A DNA stretch of 43,103 bases from a virus: positions 1-43,103 of the IMG/VR virus record IMGVR_UViG_3300032307_000885, one strand, 5' to 3'. Within the stretch, counting starts at the first letter, position 1; the number at the start of each line of letters is the position of its first letter. Position numbers and translations under genes: made by a program. A model generated the notes under the pieces. It was not told the origin of the DNA. It saw only the letters and a program-made list of their open reading frames with translations, and made no database searches. Shown here one piece after another: positions 34,279 to 41,625 of the stretch.

Positions 34279-34488
34279 TTACTCAATTACTTCGTCGATT
34301 TTACTTTCAGATACTGCAGTGATTCTCCAATCATGAGTGAATCCTTCGTATTTTTTAGTCACTTTAGCTTCCACATCTGTGACAGAGTAACCTTTAACAA
34401 GTTTCTCTTCTCTAACTTTTTTAATCTTACCTGTGTTTTCATCAGGGAAATCATACTGAATTTTTGCTACAAAATATTTTTCGTCCAT
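34279..34488 (-). CDS. DUF4494-like small protein
   Basis: A 69-residue protein reading YFVAKIQYDFPDENTGKIKK and KLVKGYSVTDVEAKVTKKY, ending with a short WRITAVSESKIDEVIE. It matches the layout of the DUF4494 family, which is common in Bacteroidota mobile elements and phages: an aromatic-K-strand start, KKV.E.YLV..-like strand, helix with E-A-E, then a -V..I.. strand. Function unknown. It follows the prohead protease by 4 bases and ends before a terminator, so both are expressed together. Confidence 0.7.
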   Translation of the reverse strand: MDEKYFVAKIQYDFPDENTGKIKKVREEKLVKGYSVTDVEAKVTKKYEGFTHDWRITAVSESKIDEVIE

Positions 34489-34492
34489 AATT

Positions 34493-35209
34493 TTATTTTC
34501 CTAAAAAATCGTCTAATTTTCTCATTAAGTCAACCGACTTTCCAACATAGTCGTTATTTTGTTTAGATTTTATTTCTTCTTCTAAGTTTTCTTCGTACTT
34601 ACTTCTATCGTCGGGATTAGAAAATAAATATGCTCCTGGTGTTGATGGAGAAGATACCAAGTCAAAACATATCAGTTCAAAATCATCTTGTACTTCATTT
34701 CTTTCTCCAACTTTTTTTAATGAACCAACACCTCTTGATGAAATACCTAAGGTTACTCCTTGTCTCATTAAGTTTGCCGCTTGGTCTCCTTTAGTTGAAA
34801 CAATGCCTCTTTCATGAAACCCTGGAGATGTCAATAATTTGAGTTTTCCCATTAGTATATTTTTATCCCACCATATGTCTGTGATGATGTGAGATACTCT
34901 GTCTAAGTCAATTAATGACGACTCAGGGTGGTTTAATTCTGATGTGGATAAACCCTTAGAAATTGCTTGTTTATATCTTTCAGATTCTCTTTTCAAAATC
35001 CTTTCAGGATACGTTCTACCATTTCTATTAGGTGTGTCATATTTTTGAAGAACTGCATAAAACTCAAATGGATTTCTATAATCTAAATTGGCGGCTTCTT
35101 TTAGAACATCAATATTATGAGTGTCTTTGGGAGAAACCCAACCTGCATCCATTTCAATCAATATACCATGGCCAAGTTCGCTCGCTTCTAAAATTCTTAA
35201 ATTTTTCAT
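34493..35209 (-). CDS. Prohead protease (gp21-like)
   Basis: A 238-residue serine protease of the T4 prohead type (family S80). Seen: NRNGRTYPERIL (61-72), ELNHP with the putative catalytic His94, GISSRGVGS (155-163) with the nucleophile candidates Ser157/Ser158, and LVSSPSTPGA (184-193). It would cut scaffold, capsid protein and tagged internal proteins after (Leu/Ile)-x-Glu. Its gene lies between two hypothetical genes and the DUF4494-like gene, in T4-like order relative to portal, scaffold and capsid. A TATTTATC motif lies 12 bases upstream. Confidence 0.9.
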   Translation of the reverse strand: MKNLRILEASELGHGILIEMDAGWVSPKDTHNIDVLKEAANLDYRNPFEFYAVLQKYDTPNRNGRTYPERILKRESERYKQAISKGLSTSELNHPESSLIDLDRVSHIITDIWWDKNILMGKLKLLTSPGFHERGIVSTKGDQAANLMRQGVTLGISSRGVGSLKKVGERNEVQDDFELICFDLVSSPSTPGAYLFSNPDDRSKYEENLEEEIKSKQNNDYVGKSVDLMRKLDDFLGK

Positions 35210-35221
35210 CTAATCTTTTAA

Positions 35222-35229
35222 GATAAATA
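35222..35229 (-). promoter_or_regulatory. TATTTATC motif upstream of protease gene
   Basis: On the minus strand the octamer TATTTATC, one base off the TATTTATA copies elsewhere, lies 12 bases before the ATG at 35209, in the short gap after the gene ending at 35249. Confidence 0.35.
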
Positions 35230-35248
35230 TACGGATTTGGATTGTTTG

Positions 35249-35686
35249 CTAGTTTTCGTCTTTTTTTGAAATTGAAAATTCAAAGTATTTGTTTTGAACT
35301 ACGTTATTTTTATAGATGGATTTTACTATAGTTTTTATTGATTCTTTGAGTTCATCACACTTGAAATCCATTTCACGTTGGGTGTATAGATTAATTTCCA
35401 AATTAAAGAATGATTTTTTTCCTTTTGATATCCCACTTGTTCGAAGGTCCAAATCAACAATATTTTTTTCTTGAAAGATTTTACAATCTATCGATTCATA
35501 AACTGAATTTTTTATTTCTCGTCCCAAACCTGAGACAACTCGGTTCCAATTATCTAACTCTTCTTTTGGTGTAACCCACGATTGAATATTTATGTAAACT
35601 GATTTTAAGTTTTTGGAATCTACTGTCCCATACTGTGATTTTATGGGATTGAACAGGTTAAGTTTAACACTTTTTCCTTTTTTCAT
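35249..35686 (-). CDS. Hypothetical protein in prohead operon (145 aa)
   Basis: A 145-residue mixed alpha/beta protein with a basic start (MKKGKSVKLNLFNP), a middle strand VYINIQSWVTPKEELDNW and a C-terminal helix (CDELKESIKTIVKSIYKN). No signal peptide, membrane helix or known motif is seen. It lies between portal and protease, where T4 keeps its small prohead core genes (67, 68), but it has no obvious likeness to them. The gene begins 93 bases from the divergent bS21 gene. Confidence 0.55.
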   Translation of the reverse strand: MKKGKSVKLNLFNPIKSQYGTVDSKNLKSVYINIQSWVTPKEELDNWNRVVSGLGREIKNSVYESIDCKIFQEKNIVDLDLRTSGISKGKKSFFNLEINLYTQREMDFKCDELKESIKTIVKSIYKNNVVQNKYFEFSISKKDEN

Positions 35687-35740
35687 TAATAATGATATTA
35701 TGTACGTTTATTAATGAAATTATATACATAATATGTATGA

Positions 35741-35763
35741 TTGTCAAAATTTTTTTATATTTG
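35741..35763 (+). promoter_or_regulatory. Candidate promoter for bS21 gene
   Basis: TTGTCA (35741-35746) and TATATTTG (35756-35763), an exact TAnnTTTG box, lie 16 bases upstream of the bS21 ATG. The layout matches the candidates at 2007 and 27875. The gap also contains partly palindromic AT-rich sequence (around 35717-35735) toward the divergent gene. Confidence 0.45.
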
Positions 35764-35779
35764 TGGATATTTCTAATAT

Positions 35780-35971
35780 ATGATAATAATAAAAATAAAT
35801 CAGGGTAATCCCCTTGAGAAGGCTCTCAAGACCCTAAAGTCAAAAGTAATCAAAACAAAACAAAATCAAATTTTATTTGATAGGAAACAATATACAAAAA
35901 AATCTGTACTTAGAAGAGCACAGATTTTGAAGGCAAAACATATTCAAAGTCTTAAAGACAAATCAAATTGA
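35780..35971 (+). CDS. rpsU: Ribosomal protein bS21 homologue
   Basis: A 63-residue basic protein matching bS21 along its whole length: MIIIKINQGNPLEKALKTLK lines up with the family start (II.V..GE..E.ALKR.K), RKQYTKKSVLRRAQILKAKH with the family end. Phage-encoded bS21 is known in diverse viruses and can be taken into host ribosomes at the 30S platform near the anti-Shine-Dalgarno. The gene has its own promoter candidate and no Shine-Dalgarno. It stands alone on the plus strand in the middle of the minus-strand head operon and overlaps the convergent gene by 9 bases. Confidence 0.85.
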   Translation: MIIIKINQGNPLEKALKTLKSKVIKTKQNQILFDRKQYTKKSVLRRAQILKAKHIQSLKDKSN

Positions 35972-36661
35972 TTCTTCCAAATTTTTTAATTTCAAAAAGT
36001 TTAATTGGTCGAATTTTTCAGATTTAATTTTGTCAATCGTTTCTGAAATTTTTGTTTTCATATCCTGTGAGTCTTCATTATTTTGAAGATTAGTTAGTTT
36101 GGATATTGTACTTTCTCTTAATGTTTCGAATTTTGTCTCCAAAGTTTTGGTATCTTCAGAAACTATTTGGAAAAATTCTTTTTTAGAATTTTCATCCAAA
36201 GTAAGTATGTAGTTATTAACTGTTTGGTTTGCCACCGCAACCATAGAACTAATTGGGATATTTATACTTTCCTTAATAGATTCTTTCGTTGATGTAATAA
36301 CCTTTATAATACTTTTCTTCGCATTAACTCTTTCAAGTAAATCTACTCCTTGTGTATAAACTAAGGTATCAATATCGGAATATTTGTTTTCAGTTTTTTC
36401 GGAAAGTGTGATTGGAAGTTTAATACTTGACAAAACTTTGTTTAATAGACTAATCCCTTCTTCAATAAAATATTTTGCATCCTGTTCACTTAACCCTTGG
36501 GGTGAACTCAGTTGGTCATATATTGCGTATGCTTTAGACATAGCTTTATTACTCAAAACGTTGTGTTTGAATTCTCGCAAAGTCTTCTTGAATTCTACTT
36601 CATTTTTGTAGGATTCTAAGAGATTTTTTTCAATTAGGGATTTTACTATTCCGAAGGTCAT
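35963..36661 (-). CDS. Hypothetical protein in gp67/gp68 position (232 aa)
   Basis: A 232-residue, almost entirely helical protein. The start (MTFGIVKSLIEKNLLESY, then FKKTLREFKHNVLSNKAMSK) is well-defined and includes an L-L-E/S site at residues 14-17. The rest is charged and helical, with coiled-coil character in 140-225. It lies right after the portal gene, where T4 encodes its small prohead core proteins. From position and helicity I propose a prohead core role, with low certainty. A TATTTATT motif lies 13 bases upstream. Confidence 0.6.
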   Translation of the reverse strand: MTFGIVKSLIEKNLLESYKNEVEFKKTLREFKHNVLSNKAMSKAYAIYDQLSSPQGLSEQDAKYFIEEGISLLNKVLSSIKLPITLSEKTENKYSDIDTLVYTQGVDLLERVNAKKSIIKVITSTKESIKESINIPISSMVAVANQTVNNYILTLDENSKKEFFQIVSEDTKTLETKFETLRESTISKLTNLQNNEDSQDMKTKISETIDKIKSEKFDQLNFLKLKNLEESI

Positions 36662-36674
36662 GGTGTCTTTTTCA

Positions 36675-36682
36675 AATAAATA
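36675..36682 (-). promoter_or_regulatory. TATTTATT motif after portal gene
   Basis: On the minus strand TATTTATT begins directly after the portal stop codon and ends 13 bases before the ATG at 36661. It is a variant of the late motif. Confidence 0.3.
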
Positions 36683-38527
36683 TTATGAATTTAATAACTT
36701 ATCTAACTCTTTTGAAATTTCTCCCAAAGAATCTTGTGCCTGACCCAAATTTATTATCTGTGAACCTTCGATTAAATTGTTTTCCACTAAAATATTGAGG
36801 TCTTTTTTCCTTGATTCCGGTGTTACTTCAGCTGGTGGAGCTTCTTCAGCGCCACCTGCCGGTGGTAATTCAGGTTCAGGAATCTCTCCTCCTCCACCGA
36901 ATGATGGTGGTGGTCCCAATTCTTCTCCACCATCCGTAGTTGTCGCGGCACCAGCCGTCGGAGTTGCGCCTGTTTGACTACCATACAATTTGTCGATATT
37001 ATCAAACAAACCTGTTTTGGTTATCACAGTTGGAGTTGCTTTAAGTTCTTCACCAACCGCTCTTTCAATTCTTTGTTGTTGTAAGTCTAAACGAACTTCG
37101 TCATCAGACCATCCAAATATGTGTTTCTTAGCCCATGTAGATGAAGTTGCCTGTATTCCATTTCCTGGATCTGCAACCAAATCTTTATACAACAATACTT
37201 TTTCTTTCCAAACATCAATCTTCAACAAATCCGCTTGAGTTGATGGGTTTGTTAATCCAAGTGTAAAGTTTGATAATTCATCTTCAAACCCCAATAAAAA
37301 TAAATGTACAATGGCAATCTTATTCAGTTCCGCCAACATACTTTTTTGGATTCTATTAATTGTACGAGCAAATCTAATGTCTTGTAACGCCAAGTTTTTA
37401 CCATCACCTACCACTTCTTCAAAACCCAAGAACGCTTTTGGTACTCGTAATGCAGTTAATAACTTCTTTTGAATATATTCAATATCGGCAATTTCAGACA
37501 AGTTAGTTGCTCCAGGTAATGTAGTAATTGGATCTGGTGCTGCCGGATCACGAACAGGAATAAAGAAATCTTGGTCAACAGCCATTTGATTGAATCTCAT
37601 GTCTACGTTTCCTGTCTTACTATCTACAACTTGTTCTCTTTTGAATTTGTTTGCAACACGCTGTACATACGCTTCTACATCATCATCATTCATGTTACCG
37701 ACAAAGACCTTAAATAACTTTCTTTCGGGTGCTCTTGATGTTCGATAAATCAACATAGCGTCTTCACAAAGTAATAATTGTTTCCAAATACGTCTAGCCT
37801 TTTCTAACATAGACGTTCCATAAGGAAGTTTTCTATCATCGCCTAATAATCTGAAGTGAGCAATTTCCCATGATTGGAATTCCATATTCTTATTCTTCCA
37901 AGTAAAGTGTAATGCTTTCTTGTCTTTATCAACTTCATTTTTTACATCGACAGATATTTTACCACTTGCTCCAACTTCATGTCTTTCGATTTCTATAGTT
38001 GGTAATTGTTGACATCCAACAATACCTTTCTCAGGATCTAATTTAAGATACACGAAATTGTCACCATATTTACAGGTATTCCGTGTCCACATTGGAAGGT
38101 TGGTATTAACATCTAAAGCATTGTTAAACAAATCCGCTAATACCCCTTTTATTCTTTTTGATTCAGAATAAATTTGTAGAATAAATCCATCTTCATTTGT
38201 TGTGGTGGATTCTTCGGCATAAATGTCTAACGCCGCAGAAATCTCAGGAGTATATTCCATCGACTCATAATCGTATTGAGCAGATAACCTTGTTGGTTCA
38301 TAGTAAATCGCCTGAGAATAAAGATTGTTTTCTACCTTAGCCCATTGATTGGTAAGGTAATATGTTTGTTGTGCTTGGAGTTTTTCTTTTTCGTATTCTT
38401 CTCTACTTTTGGTTCGCAGAAGTTCCTTTTTATCAAACTTGAATGTCGGATAGTCTTGATTGAGAAGTGAATTAGGTCCAAATGTTTGTGACAATCTTTG
38501 CCAAACTGTCATATTTTGTTCTGCCAT
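36683..38527 (-). CDS. Portal vertex protein (gp20-like)
   Basis: A 614-residue portal of the T4 type. The N-terminal half has YESMEYTPEISAALDIYAEESTT (about 85-107, in pieces), the gp20 signature, and NTCKYGDNFVYLKLD (about 145-159). Further on, IYRTSRAPERKLFKVFVGNM (about 260-279), FNQMAVDQDFFIPVRD, and KAFLGFEEVVGDGKNLA follow in family order, then LQDIRFARTINRIQKSML. The C-terminal 110 residues are Pro, Gly and Glu-rich (GGGEIPEPELPPAGG), an unusual low-complexity tail before a final helix. It forms the dodecameric ring for packaging and neck attachment. Confidence 0.92.
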   Translation of the reverse strand: MAEQNMTVWQRLSQTFGPNSLLNQDYPTFKFDKKELLRTKSREEYEKEKLQAQQTYYLTNQWAKVENNLYSQAIYYEPTRLSAQYDYESMEYTPEISAALDIYAEESTTTNEDGFILQIYSESKRIKGVLADLFNNALDVNTNLPMWTRNTCKYGDNFVYLKLDPEKGIVGCQQLPTIEIERHEVGASGKISVDVKNEVDKDKKALHFTWKNKNMEFQSWEIAHFRLLGDDRKLPYGTSMLEKARRIWKQLLLCEDAMLIYRTSRAPERKLFKVFVGNMNDDDVEAYVQRVANKFKREQVVDSKTGNVDMRFNQMAVDQDFFIPVRDPAAPDPITTLPGATNLSEIADIEYIQKKLLTALRVPKAFLGFEEVVGDGKNLALQDIRFARTINRIQKSMLAELNKIAIVHLFLLGFEDELSNFTLGLTNPSTQADLLKIDVWKEKVLLYKDLVADPGNGIQATSSTWAKKHIFGWSDDEVRLDLQQQRIERAVGEELKATPTVITKTGLFDNIDKLYGSQTGATPTAGAATTTDGGEELGPPPSFGGGGEIPEPELPPAGGAEEAPPAEVTPESRKKDLNILVENNLIEGSQIINLGQAQDSLGEISKELDKLLNS

Positions 38528-38554
38528 ACGTAATGTTACTATTTACCCTGATAA

Positions 38555-38562
38555 TATAAATA
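38555..38562 (-). promoter_or_regulatory. TATTTATA motif upstream of portal gene
   Basis: On the minus strand TATTTATA lies in the 36-base gap after the terminase gene, 27 bases before the portal ATG at 38527. With the scaffold copy it is the best placed for a late promoter. Confidence 0.5.
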
Positions 38563-38563
38563 G

Positions 38564-40324
38564 TTATTTAGCGCCAAATAACCAACCATATTTTTGATAA
38601 TCTGCTTTACTGGCGCCATTATTATTTAGGCTTGGGTCTCTATTCATTTGAGGTACCATTGGATTAAAAAATTCTGAAGAATTTTTATTCTCATTCACAA
38701 CTGATGCCCATGAATTCAACATTGCCTTAGTATGATTAACAACTTTTGCTAATGATTGAAATGATTTTTCCGCAATATAAATTGCCATCGATAATCCCAT
38801 AATACAGTCATCATGTTGACCCTTTTGGTGATCTGGTCTTCCATTTATATAGACGAAGGTATTCATCTCGTTGTATGTTCTATGAGAATATATTTTGAAT
38901 CCATGTCTAACACCTTCTTCAAATGCGGCAATAATCTGAACTCGTTTTGTATTAAAATTGATTCCAGGGATTTTGTCATTAATTTTCGGATCCCATTTCC
39001 ACTTATTAGATGTATCAACCCCATCAACATAAAGGCCTGGTTGGTATTGTAATTCTTGCATTTTTCTTGCGGTAGATACTCCCATACCACCAGTGATATC
39101 AATTACACAAAATGCGTTATACATCGTTCCCCACTTGTAAGCAATTTCCGCCAACACATCAGGAGGAACTTTCCCAACATATTCTAAAACTTGTTCCCTT
39201 TCATCAAAATCTATAATTTGTATGGATGAAAAATCTTCTGAATCCCCACGAGAAACGTCAACACCCATTACATACTTGTGGCCATTTACAGGTTCCTTGA
39301 AAATCCATAAGGCATTACCCATAAGTTTTGCTTGAGGGTCTCTTAACTGATTTTTTGCAATATTCTGCATTAAATCCGAATCAAATACGTTATCTCCTGA
39401 ACCCAAGAAATTACATTCCAATTCTTGGGCAACTTTACGTCTATCGTATTTAAGTTTTTTTACCATCCCCTCAAACCATGATGAACAAGGTTTGTATCCC
39501 TTGTCAATATAATCTGTAACTATACCGTGGTCTCTTTCATATGGATTATCAGTTGCCAAATCAATAACCGTATCTATTGGATAATCTTCTCTATTTAGTA
39601 GATAGTGTACTAAATCACTTGTTTTAACCACATACAAATCTTTAGTATATCTCGGGTCTCTGTACCAAAACATTTCAGAGATTTTGAAGTCGTTCATACC
39701 TCTTAATGCTTGGTCGTAGATTTCATAATAAATTGGGTCGTATCCATTTGGTGTTGAAACCACAATAACTTTACCACCCGTTGATAGTGAAGCCATACAA
39801 GCTGACCAGAAATCTCCGTCAGCCTCGATAAAGGCAGCTTCGTCAAAAATAAGAATAGTAGGAGTATAACCTCTCAACGCATCTTTCGAAGTTGCAACGG
39901 CTTTGACTTCACATCCATTATTAAGTTTGAAATGTCTTTGAGAATTTTTTTCGGCGGAAAACCCAATACCAACCCATGCTGGCCATTGTTCAATAAAACC
40001 TCTAATTTTATTTGCCATTTCAACAGAAGTATCCAACTTGTTGGCAATGATTAGAATTTTCTCAGGTTTTTCTTTTCTCGCGAAGGCTAATTTTTTTGAA
40101 GACCAAGCTGCAGTTACGGTTGATACACCTGCTTGTCTATACTTGAGGGCGATATTTTCGTTATATTTTTCGTAATCTTCAAGTAGTGAAACTTGGTCAG
40201 GAAAAAGTTCTAATGGGACATATTTTGATACCGTATTATCGTATGTCTGTAAATAAGTACGAAGTGCATAAGGGGTATTCCTCATACACTTCGTATATTC
40301 TATTATTAATTGTTCTTTGTTCAC
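38564..40324 (-). CDS. Terminase large subunit (gp17-like)
   Basis: A 586-residue packaging motor beginning at GTG (40322-40324). ATPase domain: YRQAGVST (62-69) as the Walker A variant of terminases, RGYTPTILIFDEAAF (151-165) with the Walker B Asp161/Glu162, and VSTPNG (189-194) as motif III. Nuclease domain: YVMGVDVSRGDSEDF (351-365, Asp356), AFCVIDITGG (404-413, Asp409) and HDDCIMGLSMA (504-514, Asp505 or Asp506). This is the full RNase H-fold triad. It follows the 424-residue unknown gene by 21 bases and precedes portal, as in T4-like phages. Confidence 0.94.
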   Translation of the reverse strand: MNKEQLIIEYTKCMRNTPYALRTYLQTYDNTVSKYVPLELFPDQVSLLEDYEKYNENIALKYRQAGVSTVTAAWSSKKLAFARKEKPEKILIIANKLDTSVEMANKIRGFIEQWPAWVGIGFSAEKNSQRHFKLNNGCEVKAVATSKDALRGYTPTILIFDEAAFIEADGDFWSACMASLSTGGKVIVVSTPNGYDPIYYEIYDQALRGMNDFKISEMFWYRDPRYTKDLYVVKTSDLVHYLLNREDYPIDTVIDLATDNPYERDHGIVTDYIDKGYKPCSSWFEGMVKKLKYDRRKVAQELECNFLGSGDNVFDSDLMQNIAKNQLRDPQAKLMGNALWIFKEPVNGHKYVMGVDVSRGDSEDFSSIQIIDFDEREQVLEYVGKVPPDVLAEIAYKWGTMYNAFCVIDITGGMGVSTARKMQELQYQPGLYVDGVDTSNKWKWDPKINDKIPGINFNTKRVQIIAAFEEGVRHGFKIYSHRTYNEMNTFVYINGRPDHQKGQHDDCIMGLSMAIYIAEKSFQSLAKVVNHTKAMLNSWASVVNENKNSSEFFNPMVPQMNRDPSLNNNGASKADYQKYGWLFGAK

Positions 40325-40345
40325 ACAGTTAAATCATATTCTGAT

Positions 40346-41620
40346 TTATGGTCTTGGAATTCCCAAATCTCTATAAAGTTGGTCCAAATCATCATCTTCA
40401 TCTTCGATACCTTCTTCTCCTTTGAAATCATCATACTCACTCTTTGACTGTTGAGCTTGTTTCATAATTTCTTTGAATTTTGCAGTTGCCTTTCTTACTT
40501 TTGATTCATCTTCAGAAATTGCATTACCAATTATATCTAAAAATTCTTTAGCTTCTGTCTTGTAAAGAATTGAGTAAAACCAAGGTACTAATCCTTTGTT
40601 CACATCGTCAAACATTTCGTCAGGTAATGCAAACCTTAATTTTTCAACAATTTCAGGACCAATTCTAAGTTGCATCGGTTCATTCGATAACACGTCTGTG
40701 TAAGATCTCACTTGTTGAGACATAACAGGATCTTCAGGTAATCCGTGTCTTGCAATAGATTCCTCTAATCCTTTAATTATTTCATGACACAAAATTGGGA
40801 ATATCAACCCTTCCGCAACAATTTTTGTATCAGGTTCATCTTCACCTTCTCCACCCTCGTCTTCGTCTTCATCTTTATTTTCTAACTTAACTTTTCCGGC
40901 GACGCCATTTCCTGTTTGAGACATCATTTCAATCATTTGTTCCATTGAAAAATACATGAAATCATTGATTGACATAATTTTCAAATAAGCGGGATATAAT
41001 TGTGGGTCAATTTCATCTAACCTTTCTTTAATTTCAGGTTTTTGAAAAATATAATGTCCCTTTTTTGCCGCTCCTTGAACAAGAGCGTTAATCATATTTC
41101 TTTTATGAATTTCCAATTCCATTACTTCTTCATCAGTTAAATCTTCAACATCAAAAGAAGGAATTTCAGGGGATTCTTCATCTTCCTTTTTCTTTGGTTT
41201 AGTTGCTTGCATTCTGAAGTCCGAAATATTAATAGGGGATCTATTCAATAATGCCTCAATTGTAAACCAATCAGCAGGAACTTGAGTTTCTTCTAAACAT
41301 GCATCAATTGCAAGTTGTTCTAATTCTTCTCTATGTCTTCCTTCAATTCTTGTTATTCCAGGAACTTTACTCATCATTTCTTGAAAAAGCATTCCTTGAA
41401 CTTGTTGGGAACTAAGGTCCTGTACTCCAGTCACTTGTTTCAACTTATCGGCAACTTTCCCGAATCTTGAACTTACCAATCTTTGAACATCTGCAGCCCC
41501 CTTTCTCATTGCAGGATTAGTTGCGTACAAACTTTCAGGACTTCCCAATTTTCGTTCTAATCTTGGGTCCATTCTTTCGGGCCTATCCCCGTAATTTATT
41601 TGTTCTTTAATCTTCGCCAT
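40346..41620 (-). CDS. Hypothetical virion-associated protein (424 aa)
   Basis: A 424-residue acidic, mostly helical protein upstream of the terminase gene. It has a well-defined N-terminus (DRPERMDPRLERKLGSPESLY), a helical middle, an acidic low-complexity linker (about 247-262, DEDEDEGGEGEDEPD), and a second folded region. The C-terminus is acidic again (GIEDEDDDLDQLYRDLGIPRP). No enzymatic motif is visible. The position before terminase and the length suggest a head or neck component, but no family was recognised. Confidence 0.6.
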   Translation of the reverse strand: MAKIKEQINYGDRPERMDPRLERKLGSPESLYATNPAMRKGAADVQRLVSSRFGKVADKLKQVTGVQDLSSQQVQGMLFQEMMSKVPGITRIEGRHREELEQLAIDACLEETQVPADWFTIEALLNRSPINISDFRMQATKPKKKEDEESPEIPSFDVEDLTDEEVMELEIHKRNMINALVQGAAKKGHYIFQKPEIKERLDEIDPQLYPAYLKIMSINDFMYFSMEQMIEMMSQTGNGVAGKVKLENKDEDEDEGGEGEDEPDTKIVAEGLIFPILCHEIIKGLEESIARHGLPEDPVMSQQVRSYTDVLSNEPMQLRIGPEIVEKLRFALPDEMFDDVNKGLVPWFYSILYKTEAKEFLDIIGNAISEDESKVRKATAKFKEIMKQAQQSKSEYDDFKGEEGIEDEDDDLDQLYRDLGIPRP

Positions 41621-41625
41621 TTTAC

